Below are positions 24,911 through 34,506 of a DNA stretch of 64,000 nt, in pieces. Numbering within the stretch: the stretch's first letter is position 1; each line of letters starts with the position of its first letter. The stretch lies in the NCBI RefSeq assembly GCF_003363755.1, contig NZ_CP031396.1, positions 5,240,501-5,304,500 of the forward strand, written 5' to 3'. Made by a program: the position numbers and the translations under genes. Under the pieces are notes generated by a model, which saw nothing but the letters and a program-made list of their open reading frames with translations, had not been told where the DNA came from and made no database searches. The DNA comes from Pseudomonas protegens (GTDB lineage Bacteria; Pseudomonadota; Gammaproteobacteria; Pseudomonadales; Pseudomonadaceae).

Positions 24911-26299
24911 TCAGATCGCATTGGCCAGAGGCACCGAGCGCCGGGAGACCAGGCTCACCACCACGAAACTCACCAGGCCCACGGCCAGGCTGTAGTAAAT
25001 CGGTGTGTTGGCGTCCAGGCCGTCCTTGAACATGAAGAACAGCGCGGTCATGAAGCCCAGAGACATGCTGGTGATGGCCCCGGCCGTGGTGGCGCGTTTC
25101 CAGTAGATGGCGCCGATCAGCGGAATCAGCATGCCGCCCACCAAAAGGTTGTAGGCCAGGGTCAGGGCACTGATCACGTCGCTCACTACCAGGGCGATAC
25201 CCAGCACCACAACGCCCAACAGCAACGTCGCGATGCGGTTTTCATGCACGTCGCCATTGCCGCTTTCACGGCCACCGCGCAGCCGCGGCAACAGGTCCTG
25301 GGTCACGGTGGTGGAGGCCGCCAGCAGGCCGGCGCTGGCGGTGGACATCAGGGCTGCCAGAGCCGCGGCAATCACCAGGCCGCGAACGCCGTTGGGCAGG
25401 CTGGTCTGGACGATGCTGGCGAAGGCATTGTTGACGTTGTCCAGATCCGGCAGCAGCACCTTGGCGGCCATGCCGATCAGCGCGCCGGCCAGGCCGTACA
25501 GCACGCAATAGATGCCGGCCGCGGTCCCTGCAATCTTGGCTACTCCTTCGCTGCGGGCGGTGAACACTCGTTGCCAGATGTCCTGGCCGATGAAGATGCC
25601 GAAGAAGTAGATCAGGAAGTAGGTGAGGATGGTGTCCCAGCCGATGGCGGTGAAGTCGAAGTAGCTGGCCGGCAACTTGGCCACCAGGCTGTCCCAGCCG
25701 CCGGCGTCGACGATGGACAGCGGCATCAGCAGGAACACCAGGCCGATGGTCATGATCAGGAACTGCACGATGTCGGTCAGGGTCAGCGACCACATGCCGC
25801 CGATGGTCGAGTAGAGCACCACCACACCGCCGCCCACCAGGATCGATACCCAGAATGGCAAGCCGAACAGCACCTGCATCACTGTCCCAATGGCAATGGT
25901 GGAGGTGGCGCCGATCATCAGTGCGTAGACCAGCATGATCAGTCCGCTGGCGTGGCGTGCCGCGGGGTTGTAGCGGCGCTCCAGCACTTGGGTGACGGTG
26001 TAGATCTTCAGTTTCAGCAAGGGTTTGGCCAGAAACAGGCTGAGTCCGACGATGCCCAGGCCAATGGCGCCGCAAAGCCAGAAGCCGGAAATGCCGTGGA
26101 CGTAGCCCAGGCGTACGGTGCCGATGGTCGAGGCGCCGCCCAGTACGGTGGCCGCCATGGTACCCAGGTAGAAGCCCGGCCCGAGGTTGCGGCCGGCTAC
26201 CAGATAGTCATCACGGGTCTTGGCCCGGCGCATGCCGTACCAGCCCAGGGTGATCATGCCGGCGGCATAAATCAGTACTACGAGAATATCCAAGCCCAT
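24911..26299 (-). CDS. Sodium:solute symporter of the guanidinobutyrate locus
   Basis: This 462-residue protein has about 13 hydrophobic helices and SSS-family motifs such as 'GWYGMRRAKTRDDYLVAGRN' near the N-terminus and 'AALAALMSTASAGLLAASTT' about residues 325-345. It inserts in the inner membrane and takes up a solute with Na+. Lying directly downstream of gbuA, as in P. aeruginosa near PA1418-PA1421, it probably imports 4-guanidinobutyrate or a related guanidino compound. Substrate is inferred from context. Confidence 0.88.
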   Translation of the reverse strand: MGLDILVVLIYAAGMITLGWYGMRRAKTRDDYLVAGRNLGPGFYLGTMAATVLGGASTIGTVRLGYVHGISGFWLCGAIGLGIVGLSLFLAKPLLKLKIYTVTQVLERRYNPAARHASGLIMLVYALMIGATSTIAIGTVMQVLFGLPFWVSILVGGGVVVLYSTIGGMWSLTLTDIVQFLIMTIGLVFLLMPLSIVDAGGWDSLVAKLPASYFDFTAIGWDTILTYFLIYFFGIFIGQDIWQRVFTARSEGVAKIAGTAAGIYCVLYGLAGALIGMAAKVLLPDLDNVNNAFASIVQTSLPNGVRGLVIAAALAALMSTASAGLLAASTTVTQDLLPRLRGGRESGNGDVHENRIATLLLGVVVLGIALVVSDVISALTLAYNLLVGGMLIPLIGAIYWKRATTAGAITSMSLGFMTALFFMFKDGLDANTPIYYSLAVGLVSFVVVSLVSRRSVPLANAI

Positions 26300-26413
26300 G
26301 TTCGGGTCCTCACAAGCAAGTTGTTATTGTTGTTGCCACCCGCCGATGCGGACGGTCACCCCGTTGACCAGTGGAGGCCGGTCTTCCGGAAGAGCTGCGG
26401 TTGCTGGGGCAGT

Positions 26414-26530
26414 TCAGGCCAAGGGGGGCCTGTTTCGAGAGAGGTCGTACAGGGTGCTGCGTCGAGGGGCGGGAATCTGGGCGTCCCCGTTGTTCATGTC
26501 GTTAAGGCTGTTTTCTTTATTGTTATTCAT
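26414..26530 (-). CDS. Small ORF between gbuA and the transporter
   Basis: The minus strand has GGAGCAG then ATG at 26530 and 38 codons ('MNNNKENSLNDMNNGDAQIP') ending at 26414. The gene order gbuA - small ORF - transporter would fit one operon. After the stop, other frames do not extend it clearly. Real but unproven; apart from this the 335-base gap 26300-26634 shows nothing else. Confidence 0.4.
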   Translation of the reverse strand: MNNNKENSLNDMNNGDAQIPAPRRSTLYDLSRNRPPLA

Positions 26531-26634
26531 GATCTGCTCCGACCACGTTGGCTAAGGTGTTGCGCTCCTTTGCATGACGGTTCCATGGCCGCGCTCGTGC
26601 TTGAGCGCGGCACCAGCCCTCCCAGGGCCGAGAC

Positions 26635-27585
26635 TCAGCGGTGGGCCACGCCGGGCAGTACGCAGAGCATTTCGTACAGCAGGTTGGCACCCAGCAGCGA
26701 GGTGTTGCCGGTGGTGTCGTAAGGCGGCGAAACCTCCACCAGGTCGCAGCCCACCAGGTCCAGGCCCTGGCAGCCACGGACGATCTCGATGGCCTGGATG
26801 GTGGTCAAACCGCCGATTTCCGGGGTGCCGGTGCCTGGAGCCCAGGCCGGGTCGATGCCGTCGATGTCGAAACTCAGGTACACCGGACCGTTGCCGACCT
26901 TTTCACGGACTTCGGCCATCAGCGGTTCCAGGGATTTGTGCCAGCACTCTTCGGCCTGGACCACACGGAAGCCCTGCTTGCGGCTCCAGTTGAAGTCTTC
27001 GGCGGTATAGCCCTGGGCGCGCAGGCCGATCTGCACCACGCGGTCGCAGTCCAGCAGGCCTTCTTCCACGGCGCGGCGGAAGGTGGTGCCGTGGGCGATC
27101 TTCTCGCCGAACATGTGGTCGTTGACGTCCGCGTGGGCATCGATGTGCACCAGCCCGACCTTGCCGTGTTTCTTGTGGATGGCCCGCAGGATCGGCAGGG
27201 TGATGGTGTGGTCGCCGCCCAGGGTCAGGGGAATCACGTTGTGTTCGAGGATGCCGTCATAGGCTTCTTCGATGATGCGCACCGCGTCCAGCAGATTGAA
27301 GGTGTTGATCGCCACGTCGCCGATGTCGGCCACCGACAGCGAGTCGAACGGAGCGGCACCGGTGGCCATGTTGTAAGGGCGGATCATCACCGACTCGGCG
27401 CGGATTTCCCGCGGGCCGAAACGGGTGCCGGCGCGCAGCGAAGTGCCGATGTCCAGAGGCACGCCGACGAACGCAGCGTCCAGGCCGGCGGCGGATTGCA
27501 GATGGGGAAGACGCATCATGGTGGCGATGCCGCCGAAGCGCGGCATTTCGTTGCCGCCCAGTGGTTGGTGGAGAATCTTGTCCAC
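26635..27585 (-). CDS. gbuA: Guanidinobutyrase
   Basis: This 316-residue ureohydrolase carries the two-manganese ligand motifs GGDHT (about 141-145), DAHADVND (about 166-173) and SFDIDGIDP (about 247-255). It hydrolyses 4-guanidinobutyrate to 4-aminobutyrate and urea in the arginine decarboxylase/transamination routes. The 'MRLPHLQSAAGLDAAFVGVP' opening and the divergent LysR gene next to it point to GbuA rather than SpeB agmatinase, but agmatinase-like specificity cannot be excluded by eye. Confidence 0.9.
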   Translation of the reverse strand: MDKILHQPLGGNEMPRFGGIATMMRLPHLQSAAGLDAAFVGVPLDIGTSLRAGTRFGPREIRAESVMIRPYNMATGAAPFDSLSVADIGDVAINTFNLLDAVRIIEEAYDGILEHNVIPLTLGGDHTITLPILRAIHKKHGKVGLVHIDAHADVNDHMFGEKIAHGTTFRRAVEEGLLDCDRVVQIGLRAQGYTAEDFNWSRKQGFRVVQAEECWHKSLEPLMAEVREKVGNGPVYLSFDIDGIDPAWAPGTGTPEIGGLTTIQAIEIVRGCQGLDLVGCDLVEVSPPYDTTGNTSLLGANLLYEMLCVLPGVAHR

Positions 27586-27708
27586 GGGATAGGCCTCATC
27601 GTTGTTTTATATTTATGGGGCTGAGGGCGCAGCAGGTGCCGCCCGATCAACCGAGTGGGCCGATTCTGCGAAATGTAGTTCGGGGAAAGAATCGCTACGG
27701 ACAAATAC

Positions 27709-27732
27709 TTAGTTCAGATTTTTCTAAACTAA
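27709..27732. promoter_or_regulatory. Candidate GbuR operator between gbuA and gbuR
   Basis: An inverted repeat with arms TTAGTTCAG and CTAAACTAA (8 of 9 bases match) around an AT core contains the T-N11-A character of LysR sites. It lies about 124 bases upstream of gbuA and 211 upstream of gbuR, in the 357-base divergent gap. Confidence 0.6.
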
Positions 27733-27942
27733 TGGCCAGGGCCGCGCTAGACTCTCGCGCTGCTGCCAACGCCCTGCGAAGCGTGGCAGCCTGCCCCCTT
27801 CCGCTGGTGCAAGCAGCGTTATCCGGGTGACGGGGGCGATTGAACGTGGGCATGGATGGCATCGGGTCTGCTTCATCGCGCGGCACGAGCACGCGCACTT
27901 GTTACAGGGAAGTGGTTGTTTTGCCTGTTATCGGAGCCTGTC

Positions 27943-28836
27943 ATGGCCAACGCTTTACCTGATCTGAAACTATTGCGCATCTTCGTCAGCGTGGTGCGCC
28001 ATCAGGGGTTCGCCAATGCCCAGCACGAACTCAATCTCTCGACGTCGGCCATCAGCACCTACATGAGCCAGCTCGAAGGCGCTCTCGGGCTGGTGCTCTG
28101 CCACCGTGGCCGTGGCGGGTTCAGCCTGACCAGCAAGGGTGAGCTGTTCCACCAGGAGACCTTGCGTCTGCTGGGGGAGCTGGAGGGCTTCGAACAGTAC
28201 GCCGCGGCCCTCAAGGGCGAGTTGCGCGGCACCCTGAACCTGGGGGTGATCGACTCCACCGTCAGCGACAAGGCCCTGCCGTTCGCCGAGGCCATCGGCG
28301 CCTATAGCCAGGAGCATCCGGCGGTGCATTTGCACCTGTCGGTGATGAGCCCCCACGAACTGCAACTGGGGGTCCAGGACAACCGCCTGGACCTGGCCAT
28401 CGGCGCCTTTTCCACGCGCATGAGCGGCCTGGTGTACATGCCGCTGTACCGCGAGCAGCACTGGCTGTACTGCAGCAACCGGCATCCGTTGTACAGCGAG
28501 CGGCGCATCCCCGAGCAGGTCATCACCCAGCAGCGCATGGTCGGCCGTGGCTACTGGAGCCAGGCGGAACTGGCCCGGCACGGCTTCAAGCACAGCGCGG
28601 CGACTGTCGAAAGCATGGAGGCGCAGTTGATCCTGGTGCTGTCCGGCGCCTACATCGGCTACCTGCCGGAACACTATGCCCAGGCCTGGGCCGACAAGGG
28701 CGACCTGCGGGTGCTGCTGCCGGCAACGTTCGGCTACCAGGCGCCGTTCTCCCTGATCATGCGTCGTGGCCGGGGCCGTGAACCCCTGATCCAGACCTTT
28801 CGCGATCTGCTCAAGGCCCAGCTCAACCAGTCATAA
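27943..28836 (+). CDS. gbuR: LysR-family regulator of guanidinobutyrate use
   Basis: This 297-residue protein has an N-terminal LysR winged helix (residues 5-65: 'LLRIFVSVVRHQGFANAQHE', 'STSAISTYMSQLEGALG') and a substrate-binding domain (about 92-295). The ATG at 27943 follows GGAG and fits the family length; a longer frame to 27856 is not needed. Divergent from gbuA, as for gbuR of P. aeruginosa, so it probably activates gbuA in response to 4-guanidinobutyrate. Confidence 0.88.
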   Translation: MANALPDLKLLRIFVSVVRHQGFANAQHELNLSTSAISTYMSQLEGALGLVLCHRGRGGFSLTSKGELFHQETLRLLGELEGFEQYAAALKGELRGTLNLGVIDSTVSDKALPFAEAIGAYSQEHPAVHLHLSVMSPHELQLGVQDNRLDLAIGAFSTRMSGLVYMPLYREQHWLYCSNRHPLYSERRIPEQVITQQRMVGRGYWSQAELARHGFKHSAATVESMEAQLILVLSGAYIGYLPEHYAQAWADKGDLRVLLPATFGYQAPFSLIMRRGRGREPLIQTFRDLLKAQLNQS

Positions 28837-28845
28837 GGAATTCCC

Positions 28846-29445
28846 ATGTCCCGAGCACGCTGCGAGCGTTGCCTGCGTCCCACAGGCCATTGTCTGTGCC
28901 CGCTGATCCCGGATTTGCCCAGCCGCACCCGGGTGTTGCTGCTGCAGCATCCCAGTGAGGTCAACCACGCCTTGAACACGGCGCGGCTGGCGGCCCTGGG
29001 GCTGCACAATGCGCAGTTGCGGGTGGGTGAGGTGTTCGAGGATTTGCCGACGCTGCTCGCTCAACCCGGATACCGGGCCTGCCTGCTGTTCCCGGCGGAC
29101 GATGCCCAGCCGCTGCAGGCCTATGCCGAGACCGATGAACCGCTGCTGCTGGTGGTGCCCGACGGTACCTGGCGCAAGGCCCGCAAGCTGTTGCACCTCA
29201 ATCCGCTGCTGGCGGCCTTGCCGCGAGTGACCCTGGCCGCCGCGACGCCCTCGCGCTATCGCCTGCGCAAAGCCCCGGGACCGGGTGCGCTGTCGACCCT
29301 GGAAGCCATTGTCCAGGCTTTGCAGGTACTGGAGGCGCCGGCCTCCTTCGAGCCCTTGCTGCGCCCCTTCGAGGCCCTGATCGAAGGGCAGATCGCGGCG
29401 ATGGGCGAAGACACCTACCAACGCAACCACGGCGCCAAACCCTGA
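28846..29445 (+). CDS. DTW-domain tRNA-uridine aminocarboxypropyltransferase-like
   Basis: This 199-residue protein opens with a Cys cluster 'CERCLRPTGHCLCP', as in zinc-binding DTW proteins, and has the signature 'DGTWRKARKLLHLNP' at about 106-120 plus a second conserved part 'RLRKAPGPGALSTLEA'. The family (TapT/YfiP, DTWD) transfers the aminocarboxypropyl group of SAM to a tRNA uridine. It begins 9 bases after gbuR but is probably unrelated in function. Confidence 0.85.
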   Translation: MSRARCERCLRPTGHCLCPLIPDLPSRTRVLLLQHPSEVNHALNTARLAALGLHNAQLRVGEVFEDLPTLLAQPGYRACLLFPADDAQPLQAYAETDEPLLLVVPDGTWRKARKLLHLNPLLAALPRVTLAAATPSRYRLRKAPGPGALSTLEAIVQALQVLEAPASFEPLLRPFEALIEGQIAAMGEDTYQRNHGAKP

Positions 29446-29458
29446 CGTCTTGCCTTCA

Positions 29459-29545
29459 GGTGCGGGCTTGCCCGCGAAAGCACTCTCAAGTCTGCTGCAA
29501 AGTCAGAGGGCCTCTTCGCCGGCCAGCCGGCTCCTACGTAGCCGG
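29459..29545. repeat. REP-like elements after the DTW gene
   Basis: GGTGCGGGCTTGCCCGCGAA at the left and CGCCGGCCAGCCGGCTCCTAC at the right are two REP-like palindromes of different subtypes in opposite orientation. They lie between convergent genes. Confidence 0.7.
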
Positions 29546-29548
29546 CAG

Positions 29549-30904
29549 TCAGCGTTCGCGCATGGCTTCGGTGCGGGCCTTGAGCACGGGCTTGAGCAGG
29601 TAGTCCAGCACGCTTTTCTCGCCGGTGATGATGTCCACCGTGGCCACCATGCCGGGGATGATCAGCAGTGGATTGGTGTCGCCCCCCAGGTGGTTCTTGT
29701 CGGTGCGTACCTGGATCAGATAGAAGCTGTTGCCCTTGTCGTCGGTGACGGTGTCGGCGCCGATCAACTCCAGCTTGGCGCTCAGGCCGCCGTAGATGGT
29801 GTAGTCATAGGCGCTGAACTTGACCATGGCTTTCTGTCCGGGGTGCAGGAACGCCACGTCCTGAGGCCGGACCTTGGCCTCAATCAGCAGGTTGTCTTCC
29901 ATGGGTACGATTTCCACCAGGTCGCTGCCGGGCTGGACTACGCCGCCGATGGTGTTGACCTTGAGCAGCTTGATCACGCCGTGCACGGGCGATACCACCG
30001 TGGTGCGGTTGACCCGGTCATCGATGGCGATCCCCGACGCGGTGATCTTCGACAGGTCAGTGCGTTTCTCGTTGAGTTCCTTGGCGGCATCGGAGCGGAA
30101 GGTCTGCACCGATTCATCGATCTTGCTCTTGATCTCGTTGATGGCCGATTCGGCCCGTGGAATGGCCAGGGTGGTGGCGTCCAGGGAGCCGCGAATCTCT
30201 ACCGCGCTGCGCTTGAGCCGCAGGATTTCCACCGGTGACACGGCGCCAGTGCCCACCAGGGGGGCCGACATGTTCATCTCTTGATTGAGCAGGGCCAGGC
30301 TGGAGCTGTATTGCCCCTGCTTGGAGCGAAATTCCGCCAGTTCCTGGGTCTTCTGCCGCAACTGTTCGCTGAGGGTGCGCTGCTCGCTGGCCAGGCGCCG
30401 TTGGCGCTGGTCGTACAGAGAGCGTTCGTCTTCCGCCACTTGCGGCGCCTTGCTCAGCACTTCGGCGGATGGGGTGAAGGGCTTGCCTTCGGCTTCGGCG
30501 GACAGACGCTCGACCTGGGCCATCAAGGCGAAGCGATCCGCCTCGCTCTCGCCCTTGTTCGAGCGAAAGCGCGTGTCATCCAGGCGCAGCAGGGTCTGGC
30601 CCTTGTCCACCATCTGCCCCTCGCGGACGAAAATCTCGGTGACAATGCCACCTTCCAGGTTCTGGATCACCTGGATCTTGCTCGAAGGAATGGCCTTGCC
30701 TTCGCCCGTGGTGACTTCCTGGAGCACCGCGAACCTGGCCCATACCAGTGCGCAGAGGATCAGCGCGGCGGCGATCCAGACCGTCAACCGTGATCTGCGG
30801 GGCGAGTCTTGCAACGAGGCTTCTGCGGTTTCCGGCATGAATTCGCTTTCCGCGCTTCGGCGAAAACTGCCCAGGTAACTGCGGGGTGACGATGGTGTAG
30901 ACAT
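29549..30904 (-). CDS. lapC: Type I secretion membrane-fusion protein (LapC/HlyD-like)
   Basis: The ATG at 30904, 9 bases after AGGAG, gives 451 residues. One N-terminal membrane helix (about 40-60: 'LTVWIAAALILCALVWARF') is followed by a biotinyl-lipoyl-like segment, a long coiled coil (about 120-290) and a C-terminal beta domain, the HlyD plan. It links the ABC transporter with the outer-membrane channel. Last gene of a three-gene operon divergent from the giant adhesin, so it should export it. The name is by analogy to the Lap system. Confidence 0.88.
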   Translation of the reverse strand: MSTPSSPRSYLGSFRRSAESEFMPETAEASLQDSPRRSRLTVWIAAALILCALVWARFAVLQEVTTGEGKAIPSSKIQVIQNLEGGIVTEIFVREGQMVDKGQTLLRLDDTRFRSNKGESEADRFALMAQVERLSAEAEGKPFTPSAEVLSKAPQVAEDERSLYDQRQRRLASEQRTLSEQLRQKTQELAEFRSKQGQYSSSLALLNQEMNMSAPLVGTGAVSPVEILRLKRSAVEIRGSLDATTLAIPRAESAINEIKSKIDESVQTFRSDAAKELNEKRTDLSKITASGIAIDDRVNRTTVVSPVHGVIKLLKVNTIGGVVQPGSDLVEIVPMEDNLLIEAKVRPQDVAFLHPGQKAMVKFSAYDYTIYGGLSAKLELIGADTVTDDKGNSFYLIQVRTDKNHLGGDTNPLLIIPGMVATVDIITGEKSVLDYLLKPVLKARTEAMRER

Positions 30905-30915
30905 ACTCGGCACTC

Positions 30916-33075
30916 CTAGACGGCTGCAGAGCCAACACGGCCCTTGCGCAGTGCATCGATAACCGCGTCTTTCGGTCCGTCGGCGACGATCCGTCCTTCG
31001 TCCAGAACCACCAGGCGATCCACCAGGCTGAGCATCGAAGTGCGGTGGGTCACCAGCAGCAGAGTCTTGCCCTGGACCTTGGCATGCAGGCGCTGACGCA
31101 GTGCGTCTTCGCTGCTGTTGTCCATGGCACTGGTGGGTTCGTCCAGCAGCAGGATCGGCGGGTCCAGCAGCAGGGCCCGGGCCAGCAGCACCGCTTGGCG
31201 CTGGCCGCCGGACAGCAGTTGCCCACGTTCACCCACCGGTCGGTCGAAGCCTTGGGGGTGGGCGCGGGCCAGTTCGGTGACCCCGGTGAGCTCGGCGACT
31301 TCGAGCATTCGGGTATCGCTGATGTAGCGCGCGCCCAGGGTCAGGTTGTCCCGCAGGCTGCCGGCCAGCAGCGGCAGGTCATGGGCGACGTAGCCGATCT
31401 GCTGACGCAGGTCGGCCACGTCCAGTTGCCGCAGGTCCAGGCCGTCCAGCAGCAGTTGGCCTTCCTCCGGGGTGAGAAAACCCATCAGCAACCGGGCCAG
31501 GGTACTTTTCCCCGAGCCGCTGCGGCCGATGATGCCGACCCGCTCTCCGGGCTTGAGGCTGAAACTGATGGTGTTCAGCGCCGGGGTGCTTTGCCCGGGG
31601 TAGCGAAAGCTCACTCGGCTGACTTCCAGTGCGCCGTGCAACTGGGTGCGCTCCAGAGGCCGCTGACGGGCATCGCGTTCCTGGGGCAGGGCCATCAAGG
31701 CGTCGGTGCTGCGCATGGTCAACTGCGCCTGTTGGTAGCGGGTGATCAGCCCGGCGATCTGTCCCAATGGCGCCAGGACCCGACTTCCGAGCATATAGGT
31801 GGCCACCAGGGCGCCGACGCTGAGGTTGCCGGCGATGATGCTGTAGACCCCGGCGACGATGGTGGCCATGCCGGACAACTGCTGAATGAACAGGGTGCCG
31901 TTGGTGGCCAGGGCCGAGAGGTTGCGGGCGTGGCTGTCGAGGCGGGTCAGGGCGCCGTGGGTGCTTTCCCACTTGTGCTGGCGTTCGCTTTCGGCGCTGC
32001 AGGCCTTGAGGGTTTCCAGGCCGCCGAGGGTCTCGATCAACAGCGCCTGACGTTCGGCACCCAGGGCCAGGCTTTTTTGCACGGTGTCCCGCAGGCGCAC
32101 CTGGATCAGCATGGCGAAGACGATGGTGATGGGGAACGCGAGTATCGGGATCACCACCAGCCAGCCCCCGAGCAGGCCGATCACCACCAGCATCAGCAGG
32201 GCGAAGGGCAGGTCGATCAGGCTGGTCAGGGTCACGGCCGTCAGAAACTCCCGCAGGCCCTGGAAGTCATGGATGCTTTGGGCAAAGCCGCCGATGGTGG
32301 CTGGTCGGGCCTTCATGTTCATGCCGGTGATGCGTTCGAACAGGGTGGCGGAGAGGATCACGTCGGTCTTTTTCCCGGCCTGGTCCAGTAGGTGGGCCCG
32401 CACGACCCGCAACACCAGCTCGAACCCGGTGCCCAGCAGCAGGCCCAGGGTCAGCACCCAGAGGGTCGAGGTGGCCTGGTTGGGCACCACCCGATCGTAG
32501 GTCTGCATCACGAACAGCGGCACCATCAGGCCCAGCAGGTTGATCAGGAGGCTGGCGAGAATGGCGTCGCTGTAGAGCCAGCGCGAGAGCTTCAGGGTGT
32601 CGCGAAACCAGGCGTCGACCCTGGGCACCAGGGGGCTGCGCAGGTCTTCGAGTTCATGGCGGGGGCGGGCGAACAGGGCCTGGCCGCTGTATTCCCGGGC
32701 CAGTTCCTCGCGGCTCACCCACTGCTCGCCACCTTCGGCCTCGCTGGGCAGGATCAGGGCCTGGCCATCCTCGCCCCAGCGCCTGAGCACCGCGCAACGA
32801 CCGCCTTGGAGGATCAGCAGCACCGGCAGGTTGAGAGCGGATATCGCCCCCAGTTCCCGGCGCAGCAGACGAGCCTGAAGGCTGGCCCGGGCCGCGGCCC
32901 GGGGCAGCAGGTCGAGGCTCAGGCGTTGCTTGTCCAGGGGCAGGCCTGCGCTGAGGCTGCCCCGGCTGACGTTGCAGCCGTGGAGTCGGCACAGGATCAG
33001 TAATCCGTCCAACAGCGGGTCATCGAAGCTGGCACGCGGATCGGCGTGCGGGCTCCCGGGTTCGAGGCTGGTCAA
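30916..33075 (-). CDS. lapB: Type I secretion ABC transporter (LapB-like)
   Basis: This 719-residue protein has an N-terminal C39-like domain without an obvious catalytic Cys (about 20-140), six membrane helices (about 165-450) and an ATPase domain with Walker A 'GRSGSGKST' (about 515-523), signature 'LLSGGQRQAV' and Walker B 'ILLLDEPTS'. It powers export of the RTX adhesin. The start is a TTG supported by GGAGG seven bases upstream; no ATG is available nearby. The stop lies 11 bases before lapC. Confidence 0.9.
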   Translation of the reverse strand: MTSLEPGSPHADPRASFDDPLLDGLLILCRLHGCNVSRGSLSAGLPLDKQRLSLDLLPRAAARASLQARLLRRELGAISALNLPVLLILQGGRCAVLRRWGEDGQALILPSEAEGGEQWVSREELAREYSGQALFARPRHELEDLRSPLVPRVDAWFRDTLKLSRWLYSDAILASLLINLLGLMVPLFVMQTYDRVVPNQATSTLWVLTLGLLLGTGFELVLRVVRAHLLDQAGKKTDVILSATLFERITGMNMKARPATIGGFAQSIHDFQGLREFLTAVTLTSLIDLPFALLMLVVIGLLGGWLVVIPILAFPITIVFAMLIQVRLRDTVQKSLALGAERQALLIETLGGLETLKACSAESERQHKWESTHGALTRLDSHARNLSALATNGTLFIQQLSGMATIVAGVYSIIAGNLSVGALVATYMLGSRVLAPLGQIAGLITRYQQAQLTMRSTDALMALPQERDARQRPLERTQLHGALEVSRVSFRYPGQSTPALNTISFSLKPGERVGIIGRSGSGKSTLARLLMGFLTPEEGQLLLDGLDLRQLDVADLRQQIGYVAHDLPLLAGSLRDNLTLGARYISDTRMLEVAELTGVTELARAHPQGFDRPVGERGQLLSGGQRQAVLLARALLLDPPILLLDEPTSAMDNSSEDALRQRLHAKVQGKTLLLVTHRTSMLSLVDRLVVLDEGRIVADGPKDAVIDALRKGRVGSAAV

Positions 33076-33093
33076 ATCGAGTCCTCCACGGGA

Positions 33094-34470
33094 CTACTTC
33101 ATTTCCGGCAGGCGCGCCTCGCTTTTCACTTCGCTTTGGGCGATGGCTTCGGCCGGTACCACGACTTTTTCCTTGCTCAGCAGTTCGCCCATGTTGGCCA
33201 GTACCCGGTACATGGAGAACTCTTCGGTGTAGCGCACTTCGGTGTAGCGGCGGTTGGCGTTGTACAGCTCGTTTTCACTGTCCAGAACGTCGAGCAGGGT
33301 GCGTTGGCCGAGGCCGAACTGGTCCTGATAAGCGGCCCGCACCCGGGTGGTGGTTTCCGCATATTCCCGGGCGGTGGGGGTCTGTTTCTTGGCGTTGAGC
33401 ATGGCGTTCCAGGCCAGGGTGATGTTTTCGTTGAGCATGCGCAGGGCGTTGTTGCGGATGTCCATGGCCTGGTTGATCTTGTGCGCGTTGGACTGCAGGC
33501 GGGCCTTGTCACTGCCGCCGCGGAACAGGTTGTAGTTCATGATCACCCCGACCCGCCATTCGTTGTCGTGGCCCAGGTCGCCCTGCACATTGTCGTTGGC
33601 GTTGACTGCGGCCTCGGCGTCGAAGCGTGGATAGAAGGGCGACTTGGCCACTTCGTACTGACTCTCCGCCGCCTGGATGTCAGCCTGGGCGGACTTCAGG
33701 TAGGGGTTGTTCAGCAGCATGCTCTGCTTGGCGTCGTTGAGGTTCTGCGGGATTTCGCCGCGGATCGACGGCAGGCTTTCCAGCTCGTCGGGCAAGCGTC
33801 CGACTGCGCTGTAGAAGTTGGCCTCGGCATCGGCCAGGTCGACCTGAGCGGTGTCGTAGTTGTTCTCCGCCAGGGCACGCCGGGCCTTGGACTGGTCGAG
33901 GTCGGCGGTACTGCCCACGCCTTGCTGGCTGCGCAGGCCGATCTGGTCGTTGACCCGCAGGTGGGCCTGCAGGTTGTTCTTGGCCAGGGTCAAGAGTTCA
34001 CGGCGCTTGAGCACCTCCAGGTACACCTCGATGGTGCGCAGGGCGAGGCTTTCGGCGGTGCCGCGGGTGAAGTAGGCCCGGGAGTTGACCACCGACTGGG
34101 TGCGGCCCACTTCATTGGCCGTGTTGAAGCCGTCGAAGAGCATCTGCCGCAGGCGCAATTCCGACTGGGTGTAATTCAGGGTCTCGGTGTTGTGGTTGCC
34201 GGTACCGCGTGCCACCCCATAGCCGCGGGTGGTGCTGTTGTCGCTGTAGCCACGGCCGTAGCCGGCATTGAGGTCCAGGCTGGGATAGAAGCCACCCTTG
34301 GCCACCTTCACATCCTCATCGGCAGACAGCCGGTTGTTCTGGCTGGCGCGAAGTTCAGGGTGATTGTCCAGAGTGCTCTGGATGGCTTCAGTCAAAGACA
34401 TGGCCTGAGCCGGGCTGACGCAGATTGAGGCCAAAAGAATTGCACCGCTGAGGGGGGTGAAAACGCGCAT
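33094..34470 (-). CDS. lapE: TolC-family outer-membrane channel of type I secretion (LapE-like)
   Basis: This 458-residue protein has a signal peptide (ends near 'VSPAQA', about residue 23) and two OEP repeats typical of TolC/AggA proteins ('SLTEAIQSTLDNHPELRASQ' at the start of the first). It forms the trans-envelope exit duct for the adhesin and, in Lap systems, the pore in which the adhesin is retained. First gene of the operon; 18 bases separate it from lapB. Confidence 0.9.
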   Translation of the reverse strand: MRVFTPLSGAILLASICVSPAQAMSLTEAIQSTLDNHPELRASQNNRLSADEDVKVAKGGFYPSLDLNAGYGRGYSDNSTTRGYGVARGTGNHNTETLNYTQSELRLRQMLFDGFNTANEVGRTQSVVNSRAYFTRGTAESLALRTIEVYLEVLKRRELLTLAKNNLQAHLRVNDQIGLRSQQGVGSTADLDQSKARRALAENNYDTAQVDLADAEANFYSAVGRLPDELESLPSIRGEIPQNLNDAKQSMLLNNPYLKSAQADIQAAESQYEVAKSPFYPRFDAEAAVNANDNVQGDLGHDNEWRVGVIMNYNLFRGGSDKARLQSNAHKINQAMDIRNNALRMLNENITLAWNAMLNAKKQTPTAREYAETTTRVRAAYQDQFGLGQRTLLDVLDSENELYNANRRYTEVRYTEEFSMYRVLANMGELLSKEKVVVPAEAIAQSEVKSEARLPEMK

Positions 34471-34506
34471 GGGTGTCTCTCCCTGATCCAGTGAAACAGT
34501 GTTTTC

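Noticed and set aside
24824..26722. 632-codon plus-strand ORF across the SSS transporter
   Set aside because: His/Gln/Gly-rich shadow of a strong minus-strand transporter gene with clear family motifs and its own terminator.
31045..32391. 448-codon plus-strand ORF over the ABC transporter
   Set aside because: Antisense shadow rich in Gln/Gly/His; the minus-strand gene has all ABC motifs.
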